Shown: positions 9,013 through 18,288 of the stretch, one piece after another
Position numbering within the stretch: the first letter of the stretch is position 1
How the letters are laid out: each line of letters begins with the position of its first letter
Source of the DNA: Myxococcales bacterium
GTDB taxonomy: Bacteria > Myxococcota_A > Polyangia > Nannocystales > Nannocystaceae
Direction of reading: 5' to 3'
Assembly (NCBI GenBank): GCA_014240065.1
Contig: JAAZXR010000012.1
Location: forward strand, 22,166 to 86,165
Length of the DNA: 64,000 nucleotides
Made by a program: the position numbers and the translations under genes
Notes under the pieces: model-generated
Database searches by the model: none
What the model was told of the DNA's origin: nothing
What the model saw: only the letters and a program-made list of their open reading frames with translations

Positions 9013-10716
9013 ATGGACGAAGCGGTCGAACAGATTCTCGCTCGTCTGATCGGGCAATTTGGGTCGCCCTACGATTTTTGTCGAGAGCTCGTTCAAAACG
9101 CCATGGACGGCGGCGCCGGGCGGCTGGACATCAGTTTTGACGTCCATCGGGGGGGCGACGACGAGGTCGTGTTTGAGCTGCGGTTCGAAGACACGGGCAG
9201 GGGGATGACGGAGGAGGTGGTGCGGGACGAGTTGACGCGCCTGTTCGCCTCGTCCAAGCGACACGACCGAACGTCGGCCGGCGAATTTGGGGTCGGCTTC
9301 GTGAGTGTGTTTGGCTGGCGCCCAGACGCGGTAGTGTTACAGACCGGGCGTGAGGGGGAGGCCTGGGAGCTCATCTTCGACGGGAGCGCGAGATTTGAGC
9401 AGCGACGGATTGACAACCCGCTCGAGGGGACCTCGATCTTGTTGCTCAAGCGAGGGGCGCGGGCCGACGCGTCGGAGGTCGTGGGCGAAGTCACCCGCGC
9501 GCTTTGTAAGTGGTGCCGCTATTGTCCCATCGAGGTCATCTTTGAGGACCTCTTCCACGGGTCGCCGCCGCAGCTTATTTCGGTCGGTTGGCCACAGGGC
9601 GACGCGATCTGCGAGGACGAGGAGCCGCTCCCCGGGGGGAAGTTGCTCGTGTCGATGTGCGCCGACCCCCGCGTGGTGCTGATGCGCAGCGGCCTCATAT
9701 TGGAAGAGGGCACTCTCGCGGAGCTGTTCCCCTCGGTGGCCTCGCGCTTGCCACCCGGAGCCGAGCAGCACCTTCGGATCTTGGCCGAGACATCGGAGTT
9801 TGAGACCAATATTGCGCGCGATAAGATCACGCTTCGTGCCGCTGTCGAGCACCTCGCGCCCCGGATCGTACGCGCCTTCGCTCGTATGCAGCGGGCGCTG
9901 TTCTCGATGGCCGAACAGACCGCCGCCGGGCCGTCGCGCGCTGCGGAGACGCACTCGCACGCGATGATGCATCTGTGTCTCGCCGCGCAGCTCCCTAACG
10001 GTGAGGTGATCGACGAGCTCGATCGCCGCTCCATCCTGCGAACGCTGCACGATGAGCTCCCGGTCAGCTTGAGGGTGATCGAGCGCGCGTTGGAGGGGCT
10101 CCCCCTGATCGTCGCGGACGGGACGTCCGAGCCGCTCAGGGGGGGGGGCGCAGAGGTCGGCGAGTCGCTCGCCAGCTGTTCGGGGCCTCGTTTCCCCGTC
10201 GTGCGCGCCGACTTCGTGCGGGATTTGCCGTGGCTTCGGATCCTCGGGAGCTCCATCGATCGTGGCGTGGTGCCAGCGGCGAGGGTGCTGTTCGCCGTGG
10301 AGCCGAACGAGGGGATGGCCCTAGGGATCTGCGGTGGCGTGGAGTCGATGCTGCGCGCGCTCGGCTTCGAGATTCACGGCGTTCGAATGGCGAAGTTCGC
10401 GGGGGCTCACCACGAAGACGGACCGATCTGCGGCTTCGACACGGGGAGCGGCGCCCCCTTCGCATGCGCAGAGTTTGGCGCGGAGGTTCGCCGCCGGCTT
10501 CATGACGCGCGGGTCTGGATCCGCGAGGACCACACCATCGTACAAAACGCGCTCAGCATGGGCGGCCTCGATCCTGTGTTCGCGGGGATGTCGATCGTCG
10601 CGGGGATGTCACCGCAACTGGGGCTGTCATCCGCAGATCTCGCGACGCTCGGGGACGCTGTGGAGCGAGACCTGATGGGCGGCTCCAAACGCGGCAGACT
10701 GGGGCCCGCGACGTGA
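9013..10716 (+). CDS. HSP90-like GHKL ATPase
   Basis: A 567-residue protein. I start it at the ATG at 9013, ten bases after the preceding stop, because the first recognisable helix begins there. The N-terminal 200 residues form a GHKL ATP-binding domain: N-box ELVQNAMDGG at about 25-34, the G1 motif DTGRGM near 61, and a glycine lid GEFGVGFVSVFGW near 95-107. A middle segment (about 220-300) containing TNIARDKITL resembles the HSP90 middle domain. The canonical HSP90 C-terminal dimerisation domain is not evident. The distal half is unfamiliar. The stop overlaps the GTG of the next gene, so the two proteins are probably made in fixed ratio and work together. Chaperone, defence and signalling roles are all possible. 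Confidence 0.8.
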   Translation: MDEAVEQILARLIGQFGSPYDFCRELVQNAMDGGAGRLDISFDVHRGGDDEVVFELRFEDTGRGMTEEVVRDELTRLFASSKRHDRTSAGEFGVGFVSVFGWRPDAVVLQTGREGEAWELIFDGSARFEQRRIDNPLEGTSILLLKRGARADASEVVGEVTRALCKWCRYCPIEVIFEDLFHGSPPQLISVGWPQGDAICEDEEPLPGGKLLVSMCADPRVVLMRSGLILEEGTLAELFPSVASRLPPGAEQHLRILAETSEFETNIARDKITLRAAVEHLAPRIVRAFARMQRALFSMAEQTAAGPSRAAETHSHAMMHLCLAAQLPNGEVIDELDRRSILRTLHDELPVSLRVIERALEGLPLIVADGTSEPLRGGGAEVGESLASCSGPRFPVVRADFVRDLPWLRILGSSIDRGVVPAARVLFAVEPNEGMALGICGGVESMLRALGFEIHGVRMAKFAGAHHEDGPICGFDTGSGAPFACAEFGAEVRRRLHDARVWIREDHTIVQNALSMGGLDPVFAGMSIVAGMSPQLGLSSADLATLGDAVERDLMGGSKRGRLGPAT

Positions 10717-13700
10717 CCTTTGTGTCCGAGATCGGGGCCTTGGTCGCGGCCCATTCCATGGGCGAGGACGGGAGCCTCAAGACCTTTACGGTCGCGCGCA
10801 CCGAGGCGGTGCTCAAGCTCCGCGCGTCGTCTCCGTCGGAGGGGGTGGGGTGGGTGCTCTCGTTCATACAGGCCATGCGATGCGCCTGCGCAGACATGTC
10901 CATCGCGCTGAGTCCATCGGCGAGTGGCGCCGTCGAGACCTTGGAGATCGTCGCGAGCACCGAGCCGTCGGCGTCCTCGGAGGAGCGGAGTCGGTGGTCG
11001 CCCGAGCTCGTGGGTCTGCTGTCGGATGGCCTGCGTGAGGTGCCCGAACAGCCGGATCAGTTCGACGCGGATCGTCTGACGCAGCGGCTCGGGGCCGCGT
11101 TGAACCACCTGCTCGCCACGGATCCCATGCACGTCGAACTCAAGATCGGCGGAGTCGGGCGTCGCTGGGTACGGCGGGAGCGCGGCGCGTTCGGCCGTGA
11201 CGAGGATCCCTACGAGTCGATGTCGTGCCCCCCGGAGGTCGAGGCCGGCGTCTTCGCGCACCTGACCGTATCGCGCGCGAGGGGGCTCGGTGCCCGGTTG
11301 CGCGCGCTGTTTGGGGGCGGTGACGCGTGGGCGATGGAGGTCGCGGCGCTCGTCCGCGCGCGGTCGCTGGGGGTGAAGGGCGAGGGGTTCACCCTCACCC
11401 TCGACCGCGCGTGGCGCCCCCCCACAACCATCCGCATGGACGGGCTGGGCTGGTTTGTGCCGACAGAGGGGGAGGCGTTGTGGCTGGTCCGCGGGGGCGT
11501 GAAGATCTTCGACTTGGCCGAGGCGTGTGAGGGGCGGGGCGTGAACGCTCGCGCCGGGATGGTCTACGCGCCCAGCGTGTTGACGACGACGTTGGGGGAC
11601 GCCCCGCGAATCAATGAGGCCTTCGACGCGGTCGTCGCGTGGCTCGACGAGGCGGCCGCCGGCGCGGCGCTGACCTCCGACGGCGGAGGTGAAGCGTGGC
11701 TGGTCCACGACCCGCCCACGACCTTCGCCACTGTGGGTGGATTTGGGCGCGCGCTCAACTTTGAGCGGATCGAGCGGCGGGTGCAGCGTGACGGAGAGAT
11801 CCGCTTCGTGTGGCGTCATCAAGCGCGGGGGGGGGCCAGGCTCCACGGAGAGATGTCGGGCATGGACCTGGAGGTGCTTTGCTGCACGCCCTCTGAGGTC
11901 GCGGCGTTGCGCGCTCGCCTCCCGCCGGACACGGTGATTCCGCACGCGCTGGTGGGGCGCGCACCTCGCCGGGGGAGCGTCCAAATCGAGAAGCTCAGGA
12001 TCCACAGCCTCGACCCCGTGCCGCTGGTGGAAGACAGCCAGCTCATTCATCGGGGATCGCTGGGCACGGTGAGGCTCCGCACCAATATCCGGGCGTTCAT
12101 CGCGAGCGAGGAAGCGAGCGCGCGAGCCCTGCGAGCGCAGGCGGAGGGGTACCTGTGTGTGACCATGCTCGGCAGAGAGGTCATCCGGCTTCGAGGTTTT
12201 GATCCAGGCCTCGTGCTGTGGGCGGAGCTCCACGCGGCCGATGCCCTGCGACTCCCGAGCATCGCAGCCCTAGAGAAAGACCAAGGCTTGCTCAAGGAGC
12301 TGCATCGCCGGGCGCGCCACGTGCTGTCCGATGTGACGGCGGATCTCATGCGGCGCGTGCTGGCGGAGAGCGAGCCGACAACGCTCCCGTGGTTGCGGCA
12401 CCAGCTCGAAGAGGTGGGCCCAGACACCCTCGCCCTCGCATACGAGACGAACGACGCGGGAGACGCAGGGCTGACGTGGTCCTCTCCGCCGCTGCTGCAA
12501 GTCCCGGTGGGGGTCGACGAGGGCGGCGTGGTCACGGCTGAGGCGCTCTTGCGGCGGGTGGCCAGCGCCTCCATTCGACGTCCGGTCGAGATCGTTCCTG
12601 GTCAAGCCGCGCATCTGTACGGCATCTCGACGGCGCGAGACCCGGCCCTCGCGGGGATCTTGAGGGTGATCTTGCCGTCGTCGAAGCTGGCGTTCTCGAT
12701 GGCAGAGGAGCTGTGGGCGTTGCCCACGGCCTGGTCAGAACCTCTGGGCCGGCGACGCATGTCGCGAGAGGATGTGGAGCGCGCGCTGGCCACGAGCCTG
12801 CACGATCCGGGGGCGAGGGCGCGACTCGTGACCCATTTTTTGATCAGCCGCGCGGGCTCCCTCGAAGATTTTGGGCTGGCCAAGGTCCGCCTCTTCGACC
12901 GCTACGATCCGTTCTCCAAGTCCCCGCACTCCCTCCTCAGTTTCGACGAGATCGTGGCGGCGGGCGAGCGCCTCCCGTGGGTCTTTCCCACCGCGGCGAC
13001 GCGCTCGCTCACCTCACCGGTCCTGTGTGTGACGCCTGGCGTCGCCGCGTTCCTGGGCAAGCTGACGGCGCCGCCTCGCGTCTCGCGTGGCCGCTTGTTT
13101 CGCCCCCGCGTCTCCGCGGCGAGCAGGCAGCGCGCGGGAGGTCCCAGGGGACTCAAGGGGGCTTCGCCGGACCGGCGGCCCCGTCGAATTGTTGAGCGGA
13201 CGATGGACATGTCTCTCGCGCGTGGGGAGGTCTATATCGACGGAGGTGACACCCCAGGCATTGAGCTTTGGCACGGGGGCCTGCGCGTGGAGCGTGTCGT
13301 TTTGCGCGGCGCCCTCGGCGTCGTCTCTGGCCAAGTGACGGTGAAGACTCGCGTGATCCCCACGGACGGACCGGGGCGCGAGGCGCTCGTCGGAGTCCTG
13401 CGTCGCGAGGCGGAGCCGCTCGTGGAGGCGCTCGCCACGTTCCGTCTGCTCGCGTCGAGAGAGGACCACGCCGCCGCCTCGGCGAAGGCCGCGTGGGACG
13501 CGATGCTGGATGCGCGTGATGAACACGATTCGCTCGCGCTGCAGCGGCGTCTTCAGGCGTCGCGCAGCGACCCAACCGACTTCAAGGGGGGCGCAGAGGA
13601 ACGCGCGCTGCGAGAGGTGGCCAGGATCGCCGAGGAGAAGCTCCCGCGGGGGCTGTGGATTTTGAAGATGCTCACCCGCGGCTTTGACGTCGAGCCGAGG

Positions 13701-14015
13701 ACCGCGCGCTTCTCGAAGAAGCTCCTGGAGATGGGGGGGCCGCGGCATCGTGATGGCAAGCTGACGGCGCGGCTCGGGTTGCGTCACCGCTGGAGTCGCC
13801 GGGTGCTCGGACGCGGGATGAGCGTTCGGGCGAAGGCGCCGCCGCCGTCGGCGTGGGAGCTGCTCGTATGTACTTCGCTGATGATCGCCGAGCTCGGTCG
13901 ATGGCCGGAGCTCGCGCGCAGGAGCTCGCGTCACCGGCGGGGCCGGGTCTTGAACATCATGGTGGGGTTGCTGAGCGAGATGCACACGCGAGACTTGTCG
14001 CGGGACAAGCCCTAG
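10713..14015 (+). CDS. Very large protein of unknown function, partner of HSP90-like ATPase
   Basis: A 1,100-residue cytoplasmic-looking protein starting at a GTG inside a GTGA overlap with the HSP90-like gene. There is no signal peptide and no clear transmembrane helix. I recognise no domain. It is made of mixed alpha/beta segments with several repeated-looking beta stretches, such as FTLTLDRAWRPP near 230, VQIEKLRIHSLDP near 425 and YIDGGDTPGIELWHGGLRVE near 845. A strongly basic linker lies at about 795-830 and a basic tail at the end. It may contain a second, degenerate copy of the partner's non-ATPase region, but I cannot show this by eye. The coupling implies a two-component complex. 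Confidence 0.75.
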   Translation: MTFVSEIGALVAAHSMGEDGSLKTFTVARTEAVLKLRASSPSEGVGWVLSFIQAMRCACADMSIALSPSASGAVETLEIVASTEPSASSEERSRWSPELVGLLSDGLREVPEQPDQFDADRLTQRLGAALNHLLATDPMHVELKIGGVGRRWVRRERGAFGRDEDPYESMSCPPEVEAGVFAHLTVSRARGLGARLRALFGGGDAWAMEVAALVRARSLGVKGEGFTLTLDRAWRPPTTIRMDGLGWFVPTEGEALWLVRGGVKIFDLAEACEGRGVNARAGMVYAPSVLTTTLGDAPRINEAFDAVVAWLDEAAAGAALTSDGGGEAWLVHDPPTTFATVGGFGRALNFERIERRVQRDGEIRFVWRHQARGGARLHGEMSGMDLEVLCCTPSEVAALRARLPPDTVIPHALVGRAPRRGSVQIEKLRIHSLDPVPLVEDSQLIHRGSLGTVRLRTNIRAFIASEEASARALRAQAEGYLCVTMLGREVIRLRGFDPGLVLWAELHAADALRLPSIAALEKDQGLLKELHRRARHVLSDVTADLMRRVLAESEPTTLPWLRHQLEEVGPDTLALAYETNDAGDAGLTWSSPPLLQVPVGVDEGGVVTAEALLRRVASASIRRPVEIVPGQAAHLYGISTARDPALAGILRVILPSSKLAFSMAEELWALPTAWSEPLGRRRMSREDVERALATSLHDPGARARLVTHFLISRAGSLEDFGLAKVRLFDRYDPFSKSPHSLLSFDEIVAAGERLPWVFPTAATRSLTSPVLCVTPGVAAFLGKLTAPPRVSRGRLFRPRVSAASRQRAGGPRGLKGASPDRRPRRIVERTMDMSLARGEVYIDGGDTPGIELWHGGLRVERVVLRGALGVVSGQVTVKTRVIPTDGPGREALVGVLRREAEPLVEALATFRLLASREDHAAASAKAAWDAMLDARDEHDSLALQRRLQASRSDPTDFKGGAEERALREVARIAEEKLPRGLWILKMLTRGFDVEPRTARFSKKLLEMGGPRHRDGKLTARLGLRHRWSRRVLGRGMSVRAKAPPPSAWELLVCTSLMIAELGRWPELARRSSRHRRGRVLNIMVGLLSEMHTRDLSRDKP

Positions 14016-14020
14016 GCCGC

Positions 14021-14878
14021 TCAAGAGGTCGGCTTGTTCGTGCGAATCGTGCCGTCGAGGGCGTCCCGGATGAGCTGCTTCACGTCGTCCTCGAAGGAGC
14101 CCTTGACGATCCAGCGCAGGTAGTCTCGTTCGGAGGGGTCCGAGGCCACCGCGCGCAGGCTCTTGCCCCGCAGCTTCCCAAAATTAAACGAGGGCTCGTT
14201 GTCTCGCCACACGAAGCGGCGGCTCTTGTCGACGTAGGCGGCGTCCATGGACGAGAGCATCTCGTTGAGGCTCCCGACGTCGGAGGCGAGGTGCTCGTAG
14301 CGCGCGAGCTGCCCGGCGAAGACCCGGAGCGTGGCGACGGTGTCCGCGGTGGCGCCGTGCGCGTCGACGAGCTCATCGTCACAGTAGAACTGAAGCGCGG
14401 CGGAGAGGTTTCGTGGCTCGTTCTTATGGAAGATCACCTGGGCGTCCACCACATTCGCCTTTGAGAGATCGAAGCGTTTGTCGGCCCGGACAAGCTCTTG
14501 CTGCAGCATGCGAATGTCGAACCGGCACACGTTGAATCCGGCGAGGTCACACCCCTCGAGCATGGAGATGACCTCGTCGGCGATCTGCGGGAAGGTGGGT
14601 TCGTTGGCCACATGCTCATCGAGGATGCCGTGGACCTGCGTGGACTCGGCGGGGATGCGGACCGTCGGGTTCACGCGCCATGTTTTGGGCGCCTCCACCG
14701 CGACGGGGAGGGGGCACACGCGCAACAGGCAAAGCTCGATGATGCGGTCACGTTGGGTATCGGTCCCGGTGCTCTCAATGTCGAAGAAAACCACCGGTCG
14801 CTGAAGTCCTTCGATGAACTCGAGGAATCGCGGCCCTAAATCTTGGATATTCGGGAGTTGTCGATCACTGTCGGTCAT
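14021..14878 (-). CDS. DnaQ-like DEDDh 3'-5' exonuclease
   Basis: A 285-residue protein with an N-terminal exonuclease fold: Exo I in FFDIESTGTD (Asp and Glu ligands) at about residues 33-42, Exo II in GFNVCRFDIRML near 118, and Exo III in AHGATADT near 173 with His and Asp. These are the acidic metal ligands and general-base histidine of DEDDh exonucleases such as the DNA polymerase III epsilon subunit, RNase T and oligoribonuclease-like enzymes. The C-terminal 80 residues include SFNFGKLRGKSLRAVA, a motif often found after exonuclease domains in bacterial DnaQ-like proteins. It is convergent with the 1,100-residue gene, with five bases between the stops. Target DNA or RNA unknown. Confidence 0.85.
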   Translation of the reverse strand: MTDSDRQLPNIQDLGPRFLEFIEGLQRPVVFFDIESTGTDTQRDRIIELCLLRVCPLPVAVEAPKTWRVNPTVRIPAESTQVHGILDEHVANEPTFPQIADEVISMLEGCDLAGFNVCRFDIRMLQQELVRADKRFDLSKANVVDAQVIFHKNEPRNLSAALQFYCDDELVDAHGATADTVATLRVFAGQLARYEHLASDVGSLNEMLSSMDAAYVDKSRRFVWRDNEPSFNFGKLRGKSLRAVASDPSERDYLRWIVKGSFEDDVKQLIRDALDGTIRTNKPTS

Positions 14879-15168
14879 GGCGTGTCGGCTTATAGATCAG
14901 GCGAGGGCCGGGTGGGGCTCGCGAGCGCAAGATATTGAGTCGGGAGCCCGGTGATCGCCATGAAATCGCTTCAATGGGTGTTGCCTCACATCTCGCGGGC
15001 CAGGGCCGGGCGTTGTCATCAATTGTGTGTGGTGCGTACATTCGCCGCCTCCTGCGGGGATAGGGCGCCGCGAAGGGCGTTTCGCGCGCGTCGCGGTCGT
15101 CTTGTGCGGCGAGGTTGACCATGTCGCGCTCGCTAGGAAGCCCGCTTGAGCGCTGCTATATTTTTCGC

Positions 15169-16317
15169 ATGCGTTTTGTTTGTCTTTCTCGATCAGTGCC
15201 TGTCCTCGCCTGTCTCACGCTGCTCGCGGGGGGTTGCACAAAGGACAGCCGCACCGAGTACGACACCAGCTCTGGTACCGGAGTCAGCGATGATGCTTCC
15301 ACGGGGGGGAACGACACCATCGGGGATTCGGCCGGCGACAACACAAGCGATGGACCCGGTACGTCGTCGGACGGCACCGACGGCGGCGAGAAGTTCGACA
15401 CCATGCAAGCCGAGGGGGGAACCGGCGACGGCGACGGCGACGGCGACTGCACGGTCCCCGAGCACGCGCCGTGCGACTCGGGAAATCCGACCTACGGCCA
15501 AGCGATCGGTCTGGGCTGTCCGGGTGAGCTCCCGTTCGTCCCGACCTTCTCGGGCGGGAATGGGACCATCGGCCTGCGCAACAGCTTCGGTCCGACGAAC
15601 ACATTTAACCCGCGGGAGGGCTCGTCCTATGTGGTCATCAGCAGCGGACTTGTCGGCGATCTCGACACGCCGAATCTGAGCACCTCGCCGAGCTCATGCA
15701 ACACGAGCGTCGGCTCATTCCCGAACGGCGGGGTTCTTCCGGCGCCGTTGGTGCCCATGGACGTGGGGAACCAGGACTGCACGCAGAACCCCGCGCTGAT
15801 CGGGACGGGCGACTGCTCCAACACCATCGAGTCGCAGTTTACGCAGGGCGGCGGGGTCGGCGGCAGTGACTATACAGAGCTGCGGCTGCAAGACATCACC
15901 GTGCCCGGTGGCGCGACGAGCTTTAGCTACGACCTCGCGTTCTTCTCCACCGAATATCCGAACTACTTCGGGACTGTCTACAACGACATGTACGTGGGCT
16001 GGCTCGAGTCCATGCAGTGGACCGGCAACATCTCCTTCGATGAGCAGGGCAACCCGATCTCGCTCAACGCGGGGTTCTTGGACTACAACGCCGGGATGAC
16101 GGGGCAGCAGGTGCCCGAGCTCGCGAACACCTGCGTGAATTACAACGCGGGGACGAAGTGGCTCACGAGCACGGCGCCGGTCGTCCCCGGCGAGACCATC
16201 ACGGTGGTGTTCGCGGTCTTCGATCTGTCGGACGGAGTGCTCGACAGCTTCGTCTTCCTCGACAACTTCCAGTGGGGCTGCGAGGGCGGACCGCCGACCA
16301 CGACGCCCGCGGGCTAG
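15169..16317 (+). CDS. Choice-of-anchor-L-like lipoprotein, copy 1
   Basis: A 382-residue surface lipoprotein. I start it at the ATG at 15169 because the signal peptide (MRFVCLSRS...LLAGGC) begins there; an upstream GTG/ATG would add an unneeded leader. After the lipobox comes a Ser/Thr/Gly/Asp-rich linker of about 80 residues. It includes a (Gly-Asp)4 run encoded by four GGCGAC repeats. The mature beta domain has SSGLVGDLDTPN near 157, FSYDLAFFSTEYP near 245 and YNDMYVGWLESM. This is the pattern of choice-of-anchor L domains, which are exported beta-rich domains of uncertain function. Cysteines are numerous and may pair. It is followed by a close paralogue. Confidence 0.82.
   Translation: MRFVCLSRSVPVLACLTLLAGGCTKDSRTEYDTSSGTGVSDDASTGGNDTIGDSAGDNTSDGPGTSSDGTDGGEKFDTMQAEGGTGDGDGDGDCTVPEHAPCDSGNPTYGQAIGLGCPGELPFVPTFSGGNGTIGLRNSFGPTNTFNPREGSSYVVISSGLVGDLDTPNLSTSPSSCNTSVGSFPNGGVLPAPLVPMDVGNQDCTQNPALIGTGDCSNTIESQFTQGGGVGGSDYTELRLQDITVPGGATSFSYDLAFFSTEYPNYFGTVYNDMYVGWLESMQWTGNISFDEQGNPISLNAGFLDYNAGMTGQQVPELANTCVNYNAGTKWLTSTAPVVPGETITVVFAVFDLSDGVLDSFVFLDNFQWGCEGGPPTTTPAG
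15424..15447 (+). repeat. Four tandem GGCGAC hexamers in coding sequence
   Basis: Four perfect GGCGAC repeats lie in the linker of choice-of-anchor-L-like copy 1 and encode alternating Gly-Asp. Because the unit is a multiple of three, changes in copy number would lengthen or shorten the linker without breaking the frame. Copy 2 lacks this array. Confidence 0.9.
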
Positions 16318-16445
16318 CGGTCGCGAGAGCATCGCCGGCGAGGTTCGGTGCCGCGCGTCCGGCGAGACGAGAGGTGGTTTTTAGGGTTCTGCGGCGGATC
16401 TGAGCCCATTGTTCGTGTGCCCGCCGGTGCGCTAAGATCGCCGTT

Positions 16446-17552
16446 GTGACGCCCCAAATTCAACCGCGCGCTCTCCAGCTCGCCGGCGTCGTCGCCGTGC
16501 TGATCGGCGCGGGGTGTACGAGGGAGGGGGATGCTCGCATGAGCGCTTCGGCGACGATCAGCTCTGGGGGGAATGAGGGGATCGGCACGGGGGGCACAGG
16601 TGGAACCACCGACGCGGGGACCACCACGACCAGCGATGACGGACCGAAGCTCGACGTGCTAGACGCGGGCGAGGAGGCGGATGGCAGCGACGGCGGAGGT
16701 TGCACGATCCCCGAGCACACGCCGTGCGATGAGCTATCGACGGCGACGCCCGGTGAGTCGATGGGGCTCGGTTGTCCGGGCGAGCTGCCGCTCACGCTCA
16801 TCTTTAGTGGGAGCCCTGACGCGGTAGGAGTGCGATCGGGGTTTGGACCCACGACGGCGTTCGATCCGCGCGAGGGGGAGTCGTTCGTGGTGCTCAGCAC
16901 CGGGCCAGTGTCCGAGCTCGACACTCCGAATATGGGACCGACGCCGGTGCTTTGTAGCGGGAATCTCGGCGCAGCCCCGGACGACGGCAATTTGCCACCG
17001 CCGCTCGTGCCGATGAATGTCGGCGTTCAAGACTGCGCCGAAGCGCCGGCGCTGGTCGGCACAGGGGACTGCTCCAACACGATTCAAGGCCAGTATGAGG
17101 AGGGGGGGGCGCTCGGCGACTACTCAGAGCTTCGGCTGGAACAGATCCAGGTCCCCGATGGCGTGACGAGTTTCAGCTATGACTTCGCGTTCTTCTCGAC
17201 CGAGTATCCAGAGTTTTTTCAGAGCCCGTACAACGACATGTATGTGGGCTGGCTCGAGTCCATGCAGTGGACAGGGAATATCTCATTCGATGAGGAGGGG
17301 AACCCGATCTCCCTCAACGCTGGATTCCTCGACTACAAGAACGGGGCGGTGGAGCTGAATAACACCTGCGTTAACTTCAACGCGGGGACCAAGTGGCTCA
17401 CGAGCACAGCGGCGGTGACTCCAGGAGAGGTGATCACGCTCGTCTTTGCGATCTTCGATCTCAACGATTCAAAGCTCGATTCCTTCGTCTTCCTAGACGC
17501 GTTCCGGTGGGGGTGTGAGGGCGGCGCCCCGTCGACGATGCCGGTGGGATAG
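16446..17552 (+). CDS. Choice-of-anchor-L-like lipoprotein, copy 2
   Basis: A 368-residue paralogue of the preceding gene, starting at GTG 16446. The signal peptide ends in the lipobox GAGC near residue 24, followed by a Ser/Thr/Gly-rich linker. The mature domain repeats the same blocks: MGLGCPGELPL, FSYDFAFFSTEYP, YNDMYVGWLESMQWTGN and a C-terminal FVFLDAFRWGCEGG. The two proteins are nearly identical over the YVGWLESM-to-SLNAGFLDY block but differ in the linker, so a tandem duplication with linker divergence is likely. It is probably anchored in the outer membrane and exposed at the surface or periplasm. Function unknown. Confidence 0.82.
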   Translation: MTPQIQPRALQLAGVVAVLIGAGCTREGDARMSASATISSGGNEGIGTGGTGGTTDAGTTTTSDDGPKLDVLDAGEEADGSDGGGCTIPEHTPCDELSTATPGESMGLGCPGELPLTLIFSGSPDAVGVRSGFGPTTAFDPREGESFVVLSTGPVSELDTPNMGPTPVLCSGNLGAAPDDGNLPPPLVPMNVGVQDCAEAPALVGTGDCSNTIQGQYEEGGALGDYSELRLEQIQVPDGVTSFSYDFAFFSTEYPEFFQSPYNDMYVGWLESMQWTGNISFDEEGNPISLNAGFLDYKNGAVELNNTCVNFNAGTKWLTSTAAVTPGEVITLVFAIFDLNDSKLDSFVFLDAFRWGCEGGAPSTMPVG

Positions 17553-17591
17553 GCGTGGGCGCCGAGCCGTCGCCTTCGCGGCGGCGCAGGT

Positions 17592-18128
17592 CTACTCCCA
17601 GCGCACGAAGAAATGCGCGCCGCTGTCGTGAGGTTCGTGTGAGACCGCTGCCTCGCTCGCTCCGACGTGCTCAAGGGCGGCGAGGATCGCCCCTTCGAGG
17701 ATGGAGAACAGCGCGGGTGAGGACGGTTGCATCTGAAGGTCAAGCTCAGCGTCGAAGAGGCGATGCTTGACCAAGGAGACAGAGCCGTAGTTCGCGACGC
17801 GGGCCAACAGCCGCTCGAACGCATAGACCGTGTAGCACGGCGTCCGGGCGCGGAGCGTCCCATCGAGGCGGCGTCGATGACGGCGCAGCGCTTCATAGCC
17901 GAGCTGCACGAGGGTGTTCGCTTGGAGTCGTTCAATCTGCGGCAGGCAGCGATCGAGGAGCTCGAGCTGCGCCGCGGCGGGGTGCCAGGGATGGGATTCG
18001 AGGGCGGCTGTGGTGGCGCCAAGTTGTCGCGGTTCCGCGATGACCGGCTCGTCATCAAGGACCCGATAGACGGCAGCGAGGACGCTGCGGTGAAAGCTCG
18101 GTGTCATCCCAGACATGACACGCAGCAT
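17592..18128 (-). CDS. Possible DUF2378 (TIGR02265)-like protein
   Basis: A 178-residue protein on the minus strand, starting at the ATG at 18128. The C-terminus (ILEGAILAALEHVGA...HFFVRWE) has the glycine, hydrophobic helix and terminal Trp pattern of the myxobacterial DUF2378 family. The start (LRVMSGMTPSFHR) resembles that family's middle region rather than its beginning. The frame stays open for 16 further codons upstream of the ATG, with protein-like sequence up to a stop at 18177-18179 but no other start codon. The gene could therefore be a 5'-truncated relative. It is convergent with choice-of-anchor-L-like copy 2. The family call is tentative. Confidence 0.55.
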   Translation of the reverse strand: MLRVMSGMTPSFHRSVLAAVYRVLDDEPVIAEPRQLGATTAALESHPWHPAAAQLELLDRCLPQIERLQANTLVQLGYEALRRHRRRLDGTLRARTPCYTVYAFERLLARVANYGSVSLVKHRLFDAELDLQMQPSSPALFSILEGAILAALEHVGASEAAVSHEPHDSGAHFFVRWE

Positions 18129-18288
18129 GTTGCCAGCGCGCGTGTCGATCGCGAAAAACCGGGTGAAGATGGCGTCTCACTGAACGTCCGCGACGGTCGC
18201 GCGCCCGGCGTCGGCCCTCCATTTCGCCATATTTTGTGGAGAGTTTTGCCGCGACGTACACTTTGGTTGGGTTGAAGGGAGACGATTC

